Part shown: positions 17,226 through 26,674 of the stretch, piece by piece
Numbering within the stretch: the stretch's first letter is position 1
Layout: each line of letters begins with the position of its first letter
Source: JACCXG01 sp963785755
GTDB lineage: Bacteria; Acidobacteriota; Vicinamibacteria; Vicinamibacterales; 2-12-FULL-66-21
Reading direction: 5' to 3'
Length of the DNA stretch: 64,000 nucleotides
NCBI GenBank assembly: GCA_963785755.1
Contig: CAWAXG010000032.1
Span: 124,001 to 188,000 of the forward strand
Notes under the pieces: model-generated
Seen by the model: only the letters and a program-made list of their open reading frames with translations
Database searches by the model: none
What the model was told of the DNA's origin: nothing
Program-made: the position numbers and the translations under genes

Positions 17226-18227
17226 TCACTGACGCCCGCGGTCCTCTTTCGGCGCGACGTAGCTCTTGCGCGCCCGCGGTTTCAGCCCGCCTTTGTCCAC
17301 CCGCACGTCGATCTCGTGCACCTTGCCATCGCGCTTCGGCGGCGTGAATGCGATCAGATACTGCGTGTGGAGCTCGTCGGCGATGCCGGCGAAGGCGGCG
17401 CCAAGGTCCTGCCCGAAGCGAATCTCGGTATAACCGCCGCCGCTCTCTTCGGCGACGCGGGCGAGTCCCGGGTCCGGAAGGTCGGCGACCAGCAGCGCCT
17501 GAAGGCCGCCTGGCCCGAGCGCGGGCGGAATCGATCGGTTGTTCCGGCTGCGGAGACCGACCGCGTAGATCATCACGTCCTCGAGGCGAGCGCGGTCGAT
17601 GACCTCCGCCTGACTTCCGGGCCGCTCGCGAAACCCGATCGGGCCGCTGTCCTTGCCGTCGCTGAGCACGAGCACGACCTTGCGCTTGTCATCCGCGCCG
17701 CCTAACCCATCGATCGCCCCGTTGATCGCCCGCCACAGCGGCGTCGGCGAATTCGGGATGATCCGGGTCGGCAGCGCGGCCGCCAGCTCCGCGGGATTCC
17801 GCGTGAACGACGGGCTGATCGTGACCTCGTGTCCGAACGAGCCGACGCGCGCCACGTCATCCGCGAGCAGCCGCGAAAAGAGCTGCGCGGCGGCGGCACG
17901 CAGCAGCGACAGATTCCCTTCCATGCTGCCGGACACATCGAGCATGACGATGAGGCGGATCGGCTGGGCGCTGTTGTCGAACTGGGTGAGCGGCTGCGGC
18001 CTCCCTTCGTCGCGCACTTCGAAGTTGTCACGCGTGAGGGTCGTGACCAGCTTGCCGTCCCGATCCGTCACGGTGACGAAGACACGGACCGCGTCGCTCC
18101 CGCCGCGAAAGATCGGCTGCTGACGCCACGCGGCAGCGGGCACCGCCAGGACCCCGGCAGCCAGCGCGCAGGCCACGACCCATCTCGCGCGCCGTCCGCT
18201 GACGACAACAGCCCGGTGTCGGTTCAT
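17226..18227 (-). CDS. VWFA-related acidobacterial domain protein (second copy)
   Basis: The 333-residue protein starts at ATG 18227 with a signal segment (RWVVACALAAGVLAVPAAAW). Its VRVFVTVTDRDGKLVTTLTRDNFEVRDEGR pre-domain leads to a von Willebrand A domain with an intact metal site (MLDVSGSMEGN, SPTPLWRAINGAI, LVLSDGKDSGP), and it ends QYLIAFTPPKRDGKVHEIDVRV then ARKSYVAPKEDRG. It is a close paralogue of the protein at 3686-4639 with the same order of blocks. Inverted copies of an 86-103 base repeat flank it. No operon partner is clear; upstream and divergent is an amino acid ABC transporter. Confidence 0.87.
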   Translation of the reverse strand: MNRHRAVVVSGRRARWVVACALAAGVLAVPAAAWRQQPIFRGGSDAVRVFVTVTDRDGKLVTTLTRDNFEVRDEGRPQPLTQFDNSAQPIRLIVMLDVSGSMEGNLSLLRAAAAQLFSRLLADDVARVGSFGHEVTISPSFTRNPAELAAALPTRIIPNSPTPLWRAINGAIDGLGGADDKRKVVLVLSDGKDSGPIGFRERPGSQAEVIDRARLEDVMIYAVGLRSRNNRSIPPALGPGGLQALLVADLPDPGLARVAEESGGGYTEIRFGQDLGAAFAGIADELHTQYLIAFTPPKRDGKVHEIDVRVDKGGLKPRARKSYVAPKEDRGRQ

Positions 18228-18266
18228 CACTTCGAAGTGTGCCTGCTTCACAGCGTCCCCGCAAGC

Positions 18267-18369
18267 AGCTCTTGTAACACACGTCGTGATCGGCTGATCG
18301 GTGATCGGTGATCGATCGGGCGGGTTGAGCATTCGATCCCCGATCGCCGATCACCGATCCCGTCAGCGG
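18267..18369 (+). repeat. long inverted repeat flanking the VWFA gene, right copy
   Basis: AGCTCTTGTAACAC, GTCGTGATCGG, two further GATCGGTGATCGG-type units, CGGGCGGGTTGAGCATTCGATCCC and CCCGTCAGCGG: the inverted partner of 17065-17150. It lies in the divergent space between the VWFA gene and the ABC transporter, so it may also cover promoter sites. Related GATCGG/GATCCGTGAT words occur at 25245-25310. Confidence 0.85.
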
Positions 18370-18449
18370 TAGCAACTCTGATATCGTCCCTGGCGCATGG
18401 AGACGCATCCCGGCACGGGCAGGGTGTCTCGCCGCGCGAGAGCCCTCCC

Positions 18450-19225
18450 GTGATCGAAGTCACCAACGTCGTCAAGCGGTACGGCGCGACATCGGTGTTG
18501 AATCGCGCCACGTTTCAGATTGCCGAGGGGCAGCTCACGACCATTCTCGGCCCGTCGGGCTGTGGCAAGTCCACCATGCTCCGGTGCCTGAACCGGCTGG
18601 AGCAGTTCGACGAAGGACATATCCGGATCGGCGACGTCGAGTTGCATGGAACGGCGACGGCGAAGCTCACGGCGGCCGAGGAGGACGACCTGGTCCACCG
18701 GGTCCGGCTGCGTGTCGGCCTCGTGTTTCAGAACTTCAATCTCTTCCCCCACCTCACGGCGCTCCAGAACGTGATCGAGGCGCCGATTACAGTCAAGAAG
18801 CTGCAGCGGTCGCTGGCTGAAGACGTCGGCATGCTCTACCTGAATCTGGTCGGGCTGTCCGGCAAGGAGCACGAGTACCCGGCGCGCCTCTCGGGTGGAC
18901 AGCAGCAGCGCGTGGCCATCGCGCGCGCGCTGGCGATGGAGCCCGATGTCGTGTTGTTCGACGAGCCGACCTCGGCTCTCGATCCGCGGCTCGTCCGCGA
19001 AGTCACGGCACTGCTGCGGCTGCTGGACGACCTCAAGCGGACGATGCTCGTGGTCTCGCACGACATGGACTTCGCCCAGGCGATTTCCGATCAGGTCATC
19101 TACTTCGAGGGGGGCGCGCCGTGGAGTCGGGAACGGCGAGCGGGGTGTTCAGCCGCCCTACCCAGCCCGAGACGCTCGCCTTCATGAAGTCCTACCACGG
19201 CGGGCGCCGGCCGACACCGCCGTGA
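18450..19225 (+). CDS. polar amino acid ABC transporter ATP-binding protein, C-terminal frameshift
   Basis: A full ATPase of the GlnQ/HisP type: Walker A GPSGCGKST, Q-loop VFQNFNLFPHLTALQNV, signature LSGGQQQRVAIARALAMEP, Walker B VVLFDEPTSALDP and H-loop VVSHDMDFA. After IYFEGGAP near 19118 the frame breaks. The other frame gives the expected family tail GVFSRPTQPETLAFMKSYHGG and a TGA at 19223-19225, implying one missing base in a CCGG run. Without repair the last 30 residues are scrambled but the motor domain is intact. The start is GTG 18450. The next gene encodes the matching binding protein-permease, so this is one transporter operon. Confidence 0.9.
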
Positions 19226-19254
19226 ATCCGCCGGCGATACGAAAGGACATCCTG

Positions 19255-20697
19255 ATGCTGCGTCTGGTGCTGGTCAGTGCGTTGTCGGCGCTGGCGCTGG
19301 CCGAGCCGCTGTTTGCGCAATCGGCGCTCGAACGCGTGCGTGCCAGCGGCCGCCTGCGCGTCGGCATCGACGCCACCTATCCGCCGTTTGGCATCGCCGA
19401 AGGGGGCGAGTTCAGCGGCTTCGACGTCGACATCGCCAGGGCGGTCGCCCGCGAGCTCCGCGTGCAGGCGGAGCTCGTCAACGCCAGCTTCGACGGCGCC
19501 TTCCCTGCCCTCCAGAATGGCAGCTTCGACGTCGTCATCTCGGCCGTCACGATTACCCCCGAACGGCGCGCGACGATGCTGTTCTCGGATCCGTACATCT
19601 CCGCCGGCCAGCAGCTCGCCGTGCGCAGCGACAGCGCGATTGCCGGGCTCGACGACCTGGGCGGCCGCTCCGTTGGCGTGCAGATCAACACGACGGCGCA
19701 GTTCTCGATGGAGAAACGGCCCGGCGTGACCATCGCGAAGTACAACACGATCGATCTCGCGCTGCTGGATCTGCAGAACGGGCGGATCGAGGCCGTGGCG
19801 AGCGACGGCCCCGTGCTGCGCTACATGGTGGGCCGGAGCTTCCCCGGACTGAAGATCACCGGCGCCGAATACACGGACGAGCAGTTCGGCATCGTGCTCG
19901 CGCGGACGAGCGACGACCTTCGACGCGCGGTCAATGCCGCGCTCTGGCGGCTGCAGGACAGCGGCGAATACGCGAAGATTTACGGCAAGTGGTTCGGCGA
20001 GCGCGCCGACGACGGCGCTGTGGCCGCGGCGCCGCGCGCCTTCGATACCTCGATCATCGCGCGGACCTGGTCGTTCTTCGTCCGCGGCGTCTGGATGACG
20101 GCGGTCATGGCCGTCTCCGCCCTCGTGCTGGGCCTGCCCTTCGGATTGTGCCTGGCGCTCGCGCGCGTGCAGTCGAAGCGGCTCTTCACGACGCCGGCCG
20201 CGATCTACGTCGAGGTGATGCGGGGCACGCCGCTGCTCGTGCAGATTCTGTTCGTCTATTTCGTCCTGCCAAGCGTGGGCATCAATCTCCCGGCCTATAC
20301 GAGCGGCATTCTCGCGTTGACGTTGAACGCGGCGGCCTACATCTCAGAAGTGATCCGGGCCGGGATCCTGTCGATCGACGCCGGTCAGATGGAAGCGGCA
20401 CGCGCGCTCGGCATGAGCTACCGGCAGGCGATGCGCCGCATCATCCTGCCGCAGACCTTCCGGCGCGTCGTCCCGCCGCTGACCAACGAGGGGATCGCGC
20501 TCTTGAAAGACTCGTCGCTCGTGTCGGTGATCGGCCTGACGGAGCTGGCGCGGACCGGCCAGGAACTCGCGAGCCGCTATGCCGCGCCGCTCACGATCTG
20601 GCCGCTCGTTGCGTTGCTCTACCTCGCGCTCACCTTCCCGTTGACGAGGGTCGCGGAGTATCTCGAGCGGCGCTGGCGTCCGGTGACTCGAGCGTGA
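19255..20697 (+). CDS. fused amino acid ABC substrate-binding protein and permease
   Basis: The 480-residue protein has a signal peptide (LRLVLVSALSALALAEPLFAQ) and a periplasmic binding domain of family 3 (SGRLRVGIDATYPPFGIAEGGEFSGFDVDIARAVA through EYAKIYGKWFGE, about residues 25-255). A membrane domain follows from about residue 275 with the HEAT-type permease signature: MRGTPLLVQILFVYFVLPS and the coupling EAARALGMSYRQAMRRIILPQ. The fusion tethers substrate capture to transport. GAAAGGA at 19241 precedes ATG 19255. With the ATPase upstream it forms a complete importer for polar or charged amino acids. Confidence 0.93.
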   Translation: MLRLVLVSALSALALAEPLFAQSALERVRASGRLRVGIDATYPPFGIAEGGEFSGFDVDIARAVARELRVQAELVNASFDGAFPALQNGSFDVVISAVTITPERRATMLFSDPYISAGQQLAVRSDSAIAGLDDLGGRSVGVQINTTAQFSMEKRPGVTIAKYNTIDLALLDLQNGRIEAVASDGPVLRYMVGRSFPGLKITGAEYTDEQFGIVLARTSDDLRRAVNAALWRLQDSGEYAKIYGKWFGERADDGAVAAAPRAFDTSIIARTWSFFVRGVWMTAVMAVSALVLGLPFGLCLALARVQSKRLFTTPAAIYVEVMRGTPLLVQILFVYFVLPSVGINLPAYTSGILALTLNAAAYISEVIRAGILSIDAGQMEAARALGMSYRQAMRRIILPQTFRRVVPPLTNEGIALLKDSSLVSVIGLTELARTGQELASRYAAPLTIWPLVALLYLALTFPLTRVAEYLERRWRPVTRA

Positions 20698-20722
20698 CAG
20701 GAACGGTCAAGGAGCTGACAGA

Positions 20723-22201
<1,479 letters not shown>

Positions 22202-22502
22202 ATTCACAGGCTCTTTGGGCGGAACCGTCGAGCCGAGGCAGCGCTAGCAAGTGGCATCGCGCTTGCTCTATAGAGGGGCAACCGCGCTCGGTCGCCACTC
22301 TGGAGACCGACACACCACTCACCCAACCGACGGGGAGCGCTACGCGTTTCCCCGCTTCGTCATGTACGAACGTTCTCACACGGTAGTCGCCGGCGACACA
22401 CTGCAGGTAAATGCCTACTCATCTCAGCTCGCCTGACGAGTTCGTTTCGCAGGGCCGTCGCGAGGCGGGCGCCATGCCCGGATACTCATCACTGATCTAG
22501 AA
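22202..22502. other. 301-base intergenic region
   Basis: I see no gene, repeat family or clear terminator between the sulfatase and the TPR fragment. Short open frames here lack protein character. Confidence 0.5.
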
Positions 22503-23429
22503 TTGCCGCTGCCACCGTGTGCACCGGCAGGCGCTCACGATTCCCCCGAAACAACGGCCACCTCAGAACGTCGAGTAACCGTGCTGCGCGCGCTCTCGAC
22601 CAACCTCCGCCGCCAGGGCCGGTTGGCCGAGGCGGTCGCGGCCGGCCGTGACGCGCTCGCCGTCGCAGAGCGATCGTTCGGACCCGAGCATCAAGCGACC
22701 GGCGACGCGATGATTCACCTCGGCGATCACGTCAGGGACATCGAGCAGGACGTCGCCGCCGCCGAGCGGCTGTACCGCCGCGGCCTCGAAGTCATGACCC
22801 GGCGCCTTGGTGAAAACAGCACCCGCCTCGTTCATGGACTCAACAGCCTGGCCAGCCTCCTCGGCGGACAGAACAGCAACGAAGCGGAGCAGCTGTTCCG
22901 CCGCGCCCTGGCCATCAGGCAGTCCGCGACCGGCCCGGATAATCCGCAAGTGGCCGAGCAGGTGCACCGGCTCGCGTCCGAGCTCGCGCGCCAGGGACGG
23001 CTCTCGGAAGCCGACACGCTGGCCCGGCAGGCGCTCGACATATCCATCCGCCTGCTCGGACCGCGCCATCAGACCGTCACGAGCTCGCGCCTGCCGCTGC
23101 TTGCCGGAATCCTCGAGTCGCAGCGGCGGCACCAGGAAGCGGACGAGACGTATCGATTGGCCTTCGAACAGGCTCCTACTCCCTCGAACGTCTTGATCGG
23201 CCAGATGCACCGTCAGTACGGACAGATGCTGCTGCAGCGAGGCGATTTCATGCGCTCGGAGCAGGAGCTCCTCCAGTCACTCGCGCTGCTCGAGCAGACC
23301 TACGCCAACTCCGCCCATCCCAACGTGCAGGAAACGAAGCGAGCGCTGATGCAGCTGTATCAGCAGTCGAATCGACCGGAGCTGGTCGAACGCTACCGCG
23401 TGCCTCCTGGACGCTTCGTTCCTTACTGA
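22503..23429 (+). CDS. TPR protein, probably the 5'-truncated end of a larger regulator
   Basis: Residues 25-290 are tetratricopeptide repeats of the class found behind Ser/Thr kinases and in kinesin-light-chain-like proteins: LRRQGRLAEAVAAGRDALAVAERSFGPEH, AERLYRRGLEVMTRRLGENS, AEQLFRRALAIRQSATGPDNPQVAEQVHRLASELARQGRLSEADTLARQALDI. The TTG at 22503 has no ribosome binding site and the first 20 residues are not TPR-like; a GTG at 22581 is the next choice. Acidobacterial kinases often end in such an array, so this may be a separated tail. It could still fold as a scaffold. Confidence 0.6.
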   Translation: MPLPPCAPAGAHDSPETTATSERRVTVLRALSTNLRRQGRLAEAVAAGRDALAVAERSFGPEHQATGDAMIHLGDHVRDIEQDVAAAERLYRRGLEVMTRRLGENSTRLVHGLNSLASLLGGQNSNEAEQLFRRALAIRQSATGPDNPQVAEQVHRLASELARQGRLSEADTLARQALDISIRLLGPRHQTVTSSRLPLLAGILESQRRHQEADETYRLAFEQAPTPSNVLIGQMHRQYGQMLLQRGDFMRSEQELLQSLALLEQTYANSAHPNVQETKRALMQLYQQSNRPELVERYRVPPGRFVPY

Positions 23430-23516
23430 TCCCAGCCATCCGGGCGCGCCGAACGTCGTCCAGGGCCCCGGACCATGCCGGTACCGGAGCCCCGGCGCCG
23501 CAGCCGCTCACCTTTA

Positions 23517-23690
23517 CCGCCCCACTTTCCTGAGCTTGATCGTCACCCGCAGATTCACGCCGCCCGTCGCGTTGAATCCGAGAGCTCCTGCTTCTGCTCG
23601 CCGATGTAGCCGCTGAAGAGACCAGTGCCACCGGTCACGGCACGCAGGACCGGAACATTGCCTTCGAGACCCTCCCGTCCTCGCCATCGA
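23517..23690 (-). pseudogene. C-terminal remnant of a beta-barrel protein
   Basis: The minus strand reads EGNVPVLRAVTGGTGLFSGY, then IGEQKQEL, and after a frame change near 23580 LGFNATGGVNLRVTIKLRKV and a stop. The A-V-T-G-G-T-G-x-F...G...LGxNATGGxNxRxxxKL pattern resembles the end of allene-oxide-cyclase or dirigent-like barrels. This is a weak, pattern-only assignment. The rest of the gene is not visible upstream. Confidence 0.4.
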
Positions 23691-23826
23691 CTCCAGCTGC
23701 TTATGCCAGGAAAGCGGCGACGGTCCCTCAGTCAGCCTGTTGAGGGAGGTTTCGGTGTTTTCCGGCTTTATCAGTCGACGCCCGTCGAACACAAGGCGGC
23801 CACAGCAATTCGAAAGGAAGTCGACA

Positions 23827-24387
23827 ATGACCATGACAATGACGTCTGCAGCAGGCCTCATCCCGATCGTCGTCGCCTGGAGCGTGTCCGTTGGCGCGTT
23901 CGAAGGCACGCCCGGCCATATCGCGACCGAAGCCGCGGTGCAGAAAGCGGTCCCGGCCGAGCGTATCGTGGAGGAATACGTGTTCGATCTGTCGGAAGGC
24001 GCATTGCCCTTCGCGTGCTCCGCCGAGGGCGACCCCCTGCCGGAGGGCGAGGGTGAGCTGGTGACGCTCGAGGGCCAGCTCTACCAGCGCTTCACCATGG
24101 TGTCCGACGGCGCCGGCGGCTATCACTTCGGCCTGAACACGATGCCGCTCTCCGTTCGCGGCACCGGCGAGACGTCTGGCGAGGAATTCCGCGTGACGCT
24201 AATCGACCATTTCGTCGGCAGCGAGCGCGGGGACCAGAGAAGCCTCGCGTACCGTCACGAGCTGAAGATGGTCGCCAGGGACACACGTCGGACGTTCTGG
24301 GTAATCAACAAGGGCCATTACCTGATCTCAGCGGATGGCGAGATCATAGTGGTGCGTGACAGCGTTGATGTCGAATGCCGAGCGTGA
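23827..24387 (+). CDS. exported protein of unknown function
   Basis: The 186-residue protein begins with a short signal-like segment (TSAAGLIPIVVAWSVSVGAFEG). The mature part has an acidic stretch (DPLPEGEGELVTLEG) and beta-rich blocks (LYQRFTMVSDGAGGYHFGLNTMPLSVRGTGETSGEEFRVTL and HELKMVARDTRRTFWVINKGHYLISADGEIIVVRDS). Two cysteines (in FACSAE and VECRA) could pair. The ribosome binding site AGGAAG at 23815 favours ATG 23827. I do not recognise the family. The base use is less GC-biased than the neighbours, and it is followed by a repeat-bearing spacer. Confidence 0.6.
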   Translation: MTMTMTSAAGLIPIVVAWSVSVGAFEGTPGHIATEAAVQKAVPAERIVEEYVFDLSEGALPFACSAEGDPLPEGEGELVTLEGQLYQRFTMVSDGAGGYHFGLNTMPLSVRGTGETSGEEFRVTLIDHFVGSERGDQRSLAYRHELKMVARDTRRTFWVINKGHYLISADGEIIVVRDSVDVECRA

Positions 24388-24530
24388 GGCGGCTCGATGT
24401 CCACGCGCAATTCCCAACTGCCAGGTTGCGTGACTTCGGAGTCGTGCCTTGTCGGCGCGGTAGCGCGCCCGTAAGCCATTAGCGAAATGGTCGGAGTTTT
24501 CAATGCGACGGGGGGGCGGAGATCATGAAG

Positions 24531-24622
24531 ACTCCCAACGTTTTTAGGAGCGCAGCCGGAATGGACAAGAGGATCGGTTCCTCCTGTCGTTTGGAGACGC
24601 GGTAAACAGGCACGTTGGGAGT
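24531..24622. repeat. inverted repeat ACTCCCAACGT ... ACGTTGGGAGT
   Basis: Perfect 11-base arms at 24531-24541 and 24612-24622, separated by 70 bases with no gene. It lies between the ends of two convergent genes and could fold as a transcript-ending hairpin. GGGAGTT words also occur in the repeats at 37000-37011 and 47903-47915. Confidence 0.6.
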
Positions 24623-24631
24623 TGGCAACGT

Positions 24632-25222
24632 TCATCGCGCCTTCGTGTCCGGACACCCGGGGCTGATCATGCCGAGGAAATCGCGCGTGGTCGCCGATTG
24701 CGGATCGGACAGCCATTTCAGGAGATCGCCGAGACGAACGCCAATCAGGCGCGGGCCGCAGGGCGTGTCCTGCCCCAGATAGATCGCGGCACTGGCGGGA
24801 AGCTCGGAGCGGAACCCGATCGTCGTGCGATCGACGCCAAGCTCGACCCAGACGGGAGCCAGGGGCCGGCGGGTGGGATCCCGCTCGGGATCGGACGACT
24901 GGTACTTCGGCGGCAAGGCAAACTCTTTCTGCGCCACGCAAGTGATCGTGCCCTCGCGAGGTGGAGGCTCGGTCCCCATGTAGGTCGTCGCGGTCTTGCC
25001 CCCGCGCAGCGCCGCCGCCGTGTCATCGACGCCCATCCAGCCTGCCGGACAGCCGAACTGCGCGAAGTCGCCGGGCTTGATGGACCCGCGCTGAACGGCC
25101 GCATCCTCGATCCACGCCGACCATCCCGCCGCCTCGCGCCCGCCCGGCGCCCCCTCGCGCGCACAGCCCATCATCCCAACCGCCTGGCCCATCAGCAGGG
25201 CGAAGGTGATCGTCCTCTTCAT
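24632..25222 (-). CDS. lipoprotein of unknown function
   Basis: The 196-residue protein begins MKRTITFALLMGQAVGMMGC, a lipoprotein signal with a lipobox-type GMMGC at about residue 20, so Cys20 would be lipidated. The mature part shows GWSAWIEDAAVQRGSIKPGDFAQFGCPAGWMGVDD and paired cysteines (FGCPAG, ITCVAQ, TPCGPR, PGCPDT), consistent with disulfides. No family was recognised. The start ATG 25222 has no strong ribosome binding site. The neighbours do not suggest a role. Confidence 0.65.
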   Translation of the reverse strand: MKRTITFALLMGQAVGMMGCAREGAPGGREAAGWSAWIEDAAVQRGSIKPGDFAQFGCPAGWMGVDDTAAALRGGKTATTYMGTEPPPREGTITCVAQKEFALPPKYQSSDPERDPTRRPLAPVWVELGVDRTTIGFRSELPASAAIYLGQDTPCGPRLIGVRLGDLLKWLSDPQSATTRDFLGMISPGCPDTKAR

Positions 25223-25342
25223 CGCCCGATTGTAGGCCCTCGCTGATCCGGCATCGGGATCGGCGATCAGTGATCCGTGATAATCCGTGATCCGGGGTCA
25301 GGCCGTGAATCCGTGAATGAGGACAGTCAGCCGGGGGCTAGA

Positions 25343-25480
25343 GGCCTTGACCCGCTCGATTCTGAGCATTTGAGTCAAGTTTTCGGGTCAAGGCCGTCCG
25401 CGCGTCAGCGCGGCGTAATCAAAGCAATGCAACCTAGCGAGGCGGAGCCTCTTGACGGTCTGAGGCGGCAGCCTCGCTAG
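25343..25480. repeat. two successive hairpins upstream of the GHMP kinase
   Basis: Hairpin 1 has perfect 12-base arms GGCCTTGACCCG (25343-25354) and CGGGTCAAGGCC (25384-25395). Hairpin 2 has arms CTAGCGAGGC (25434-25443) and GCCTCGCTAG (25471-25480) enclosing an inner GCCTC/GAGGC stem. Both precede the ATG at 25506. Upstream, 25245-25310 holds GATCGG and GATCCGTGAT words related to the repeats at 17065 and 18267. There is no gene in 25223-25505. Confidence 0.75.
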
Positions 25481-25505
25481 AATAGCGGCCCGAGCTCGAC
25501 CTGGT

Positions 25506-26534
25506 ATGACGCCGATCCGCACCATCCACGCTACCGCTCCTATTCGGATCTGCGACAACGGCGGGTGGACCGATACGTGGGTCGCCCGGCACGGCAAGGT
25601 GTTCAACATCGCCGTGCGGCCCCTGGTGAGCGTGCACATCGACGTGTTTCCATCCGGCACGCGTGACGCCCGGGTCGTCCTGAACGCCGTGAACTATGGC
25701 GTGCGCTATGCGCCGGCCCTCGACGCGCCCTCATGGGGACCCCATCCGCTGCTCGAGGCGGCCTTCCGCGAGATCGCTCCGCCAGACGACGTCGAGATCG
25801 AGGTGACGATTCAATCGGATGCCCCGGCCGGTGCGTCGACCGGAACGTCGGCGGCGGTCGTCGTCGCGCTGCTCGGCGCGCTGGATCGACTGTCGGAAGG
25901 ACATCGCACACCGCAGGAGATCGCCAGCGCCGCGCACGCGGTCGAGACCGTCCATCTCGGCCGGCAGTGCGGAATCCAGGACCAGCTGTGCTCCGCGTTC
26001 GGCGGCGCCAACTTCATCGACATGCACGAATACCCCCGGGCGATCGTGTCGAAGCTTGCGCTGCCCGATCCGCTGCGCCACGAGCTCCAGCGGCGGCTCG
26101 CGCTCATTTATCTCGGCCGCCCGCACAGCTCGTCGGCGGTTCACGAGAAGGTCGTGCGGGATCTGGAGCAGCGAGGGCCCGCGTGCCCACAGCTCGACGC
26201 CCTGCGCGCGGCGGCTGAGCGCGCGCGCGATGCGTGGATTGCGGGCGACTTCGACGCGCTCGGATGCGCAATGCGTGACAACACCGCGACGCAGGCAGAC
26301 CTGCATCCCGAGCTCGTGCATCGCGACGCGTGGCGCGTCATCGAGATTGCCGCGGCGCACGGCGCGGCTGGCTGGAAGGTGAACGGCGCCGGCGGCGACG
26401 GTGGATCGATCACGCTGCTGTCCAGCGCCAGCCCGGCAGCAAAGCGCGAAATGGTACGTGCGATCGTCCAGGACAATCCCGCGCTCGTGAGGATTCCGAT
26501 CGTGATCAGCCGCGAAGGCTTGCGCGTGGCGTAG
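25506..26534 (+). CDS. GHMP-family sugar kinase (heptose/fucose kinase-like)
   Basis: The 342-residue protein has the GHMP blocks in order. ATAPIRICDNGGWTDTW (substrate side) is typical of D-glycero-D-manno-heptose 7-phosphate and L-fucose kinases. IQSDAPAGASTGTSAAVVVALLGAL is the ATP-binding P-loop-like motif, AHAVETVHLGRQCGIQDQLCSAFGG supplies the catalytic Asp region, and WKVNGAGGDGGSITLL is the third motif. It phosphorylates a sugar using ATP; no GDP- or nucleotide-sugar partner is next to it, so the exact sugar is not known. The TAG stop lies inside the following palindrome. Confidence 0.87.
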   Translation: MTPIRTIHATAPIRICDNGGWTDTWVARHGKVFNIAVRPLVSVHIDVFPSGTRDARVVLNAVNYGVRYAPALDAPSWGPHPLLEAAFREIAPPDDVEIEVTIQSDAPAGASTGTSAAVVVALLGALDRLSEGHRTPQEIASAAHAVETVHLGRQCGIQDQLCSAFGGANFIDMHEYPRAIVSKLALPDPLRHELQRRLALIYLGRPHSSSAVHEKVVRDLEQRGPACPQLDALRAAAERARDAWIAGDFDALGCAMRDNTATQADLHPELVHRDAWRVIEIAAAHGAAGWKVNGAGGDGGSITLLSSASPAAKREMVRAIVQDNPALVRIPIVISREGLRVA

Positions 26535-26645
26535 CACGTAGCACGTGCTACGTGCTACGTGCCGTGTGCTCACGTGCTTTTTCGTCCTACGTGCGACGTG
26601 GTGCGTGCCCACGTGCCTGCTACGTGCTACGTGCTACGTGCCCAC
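26531..26645. repeat. CTACGTG short-word repeat with a 28-base perfect palindrome
   Basis: A perfect palindrome spans 26531-26558 (left half GTAGCACGTAGCAC, right half its complement) and overlaps the GHMP kinase stop codon. GTGCTACGTG and CCCACGTGC words continue to 26645, ending TGCTACGTGCTACGTG. It fills the space between the convergent kinase and alcohol dehydrogenase genes. Confidence 0.92.
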
Positions 26646-26674
26646 CTGGCTTCGAACGGGCGCGGCATGAGCTT

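Noticed and set aside
18267..18369. Insertion-sequence ends around the VWFA gene
   Set aside because: There is no transposase, no target-site duplication that I can see, and related words occur elsewhere; kept as an inverted repeat only.
25320..25490. tRNA or small structured RNA gene upstream of the GHMP kinase
   Set aside because: The hairpins do not make a cloverleaf, and no T-loop GGTTCGA-type sequence is present.
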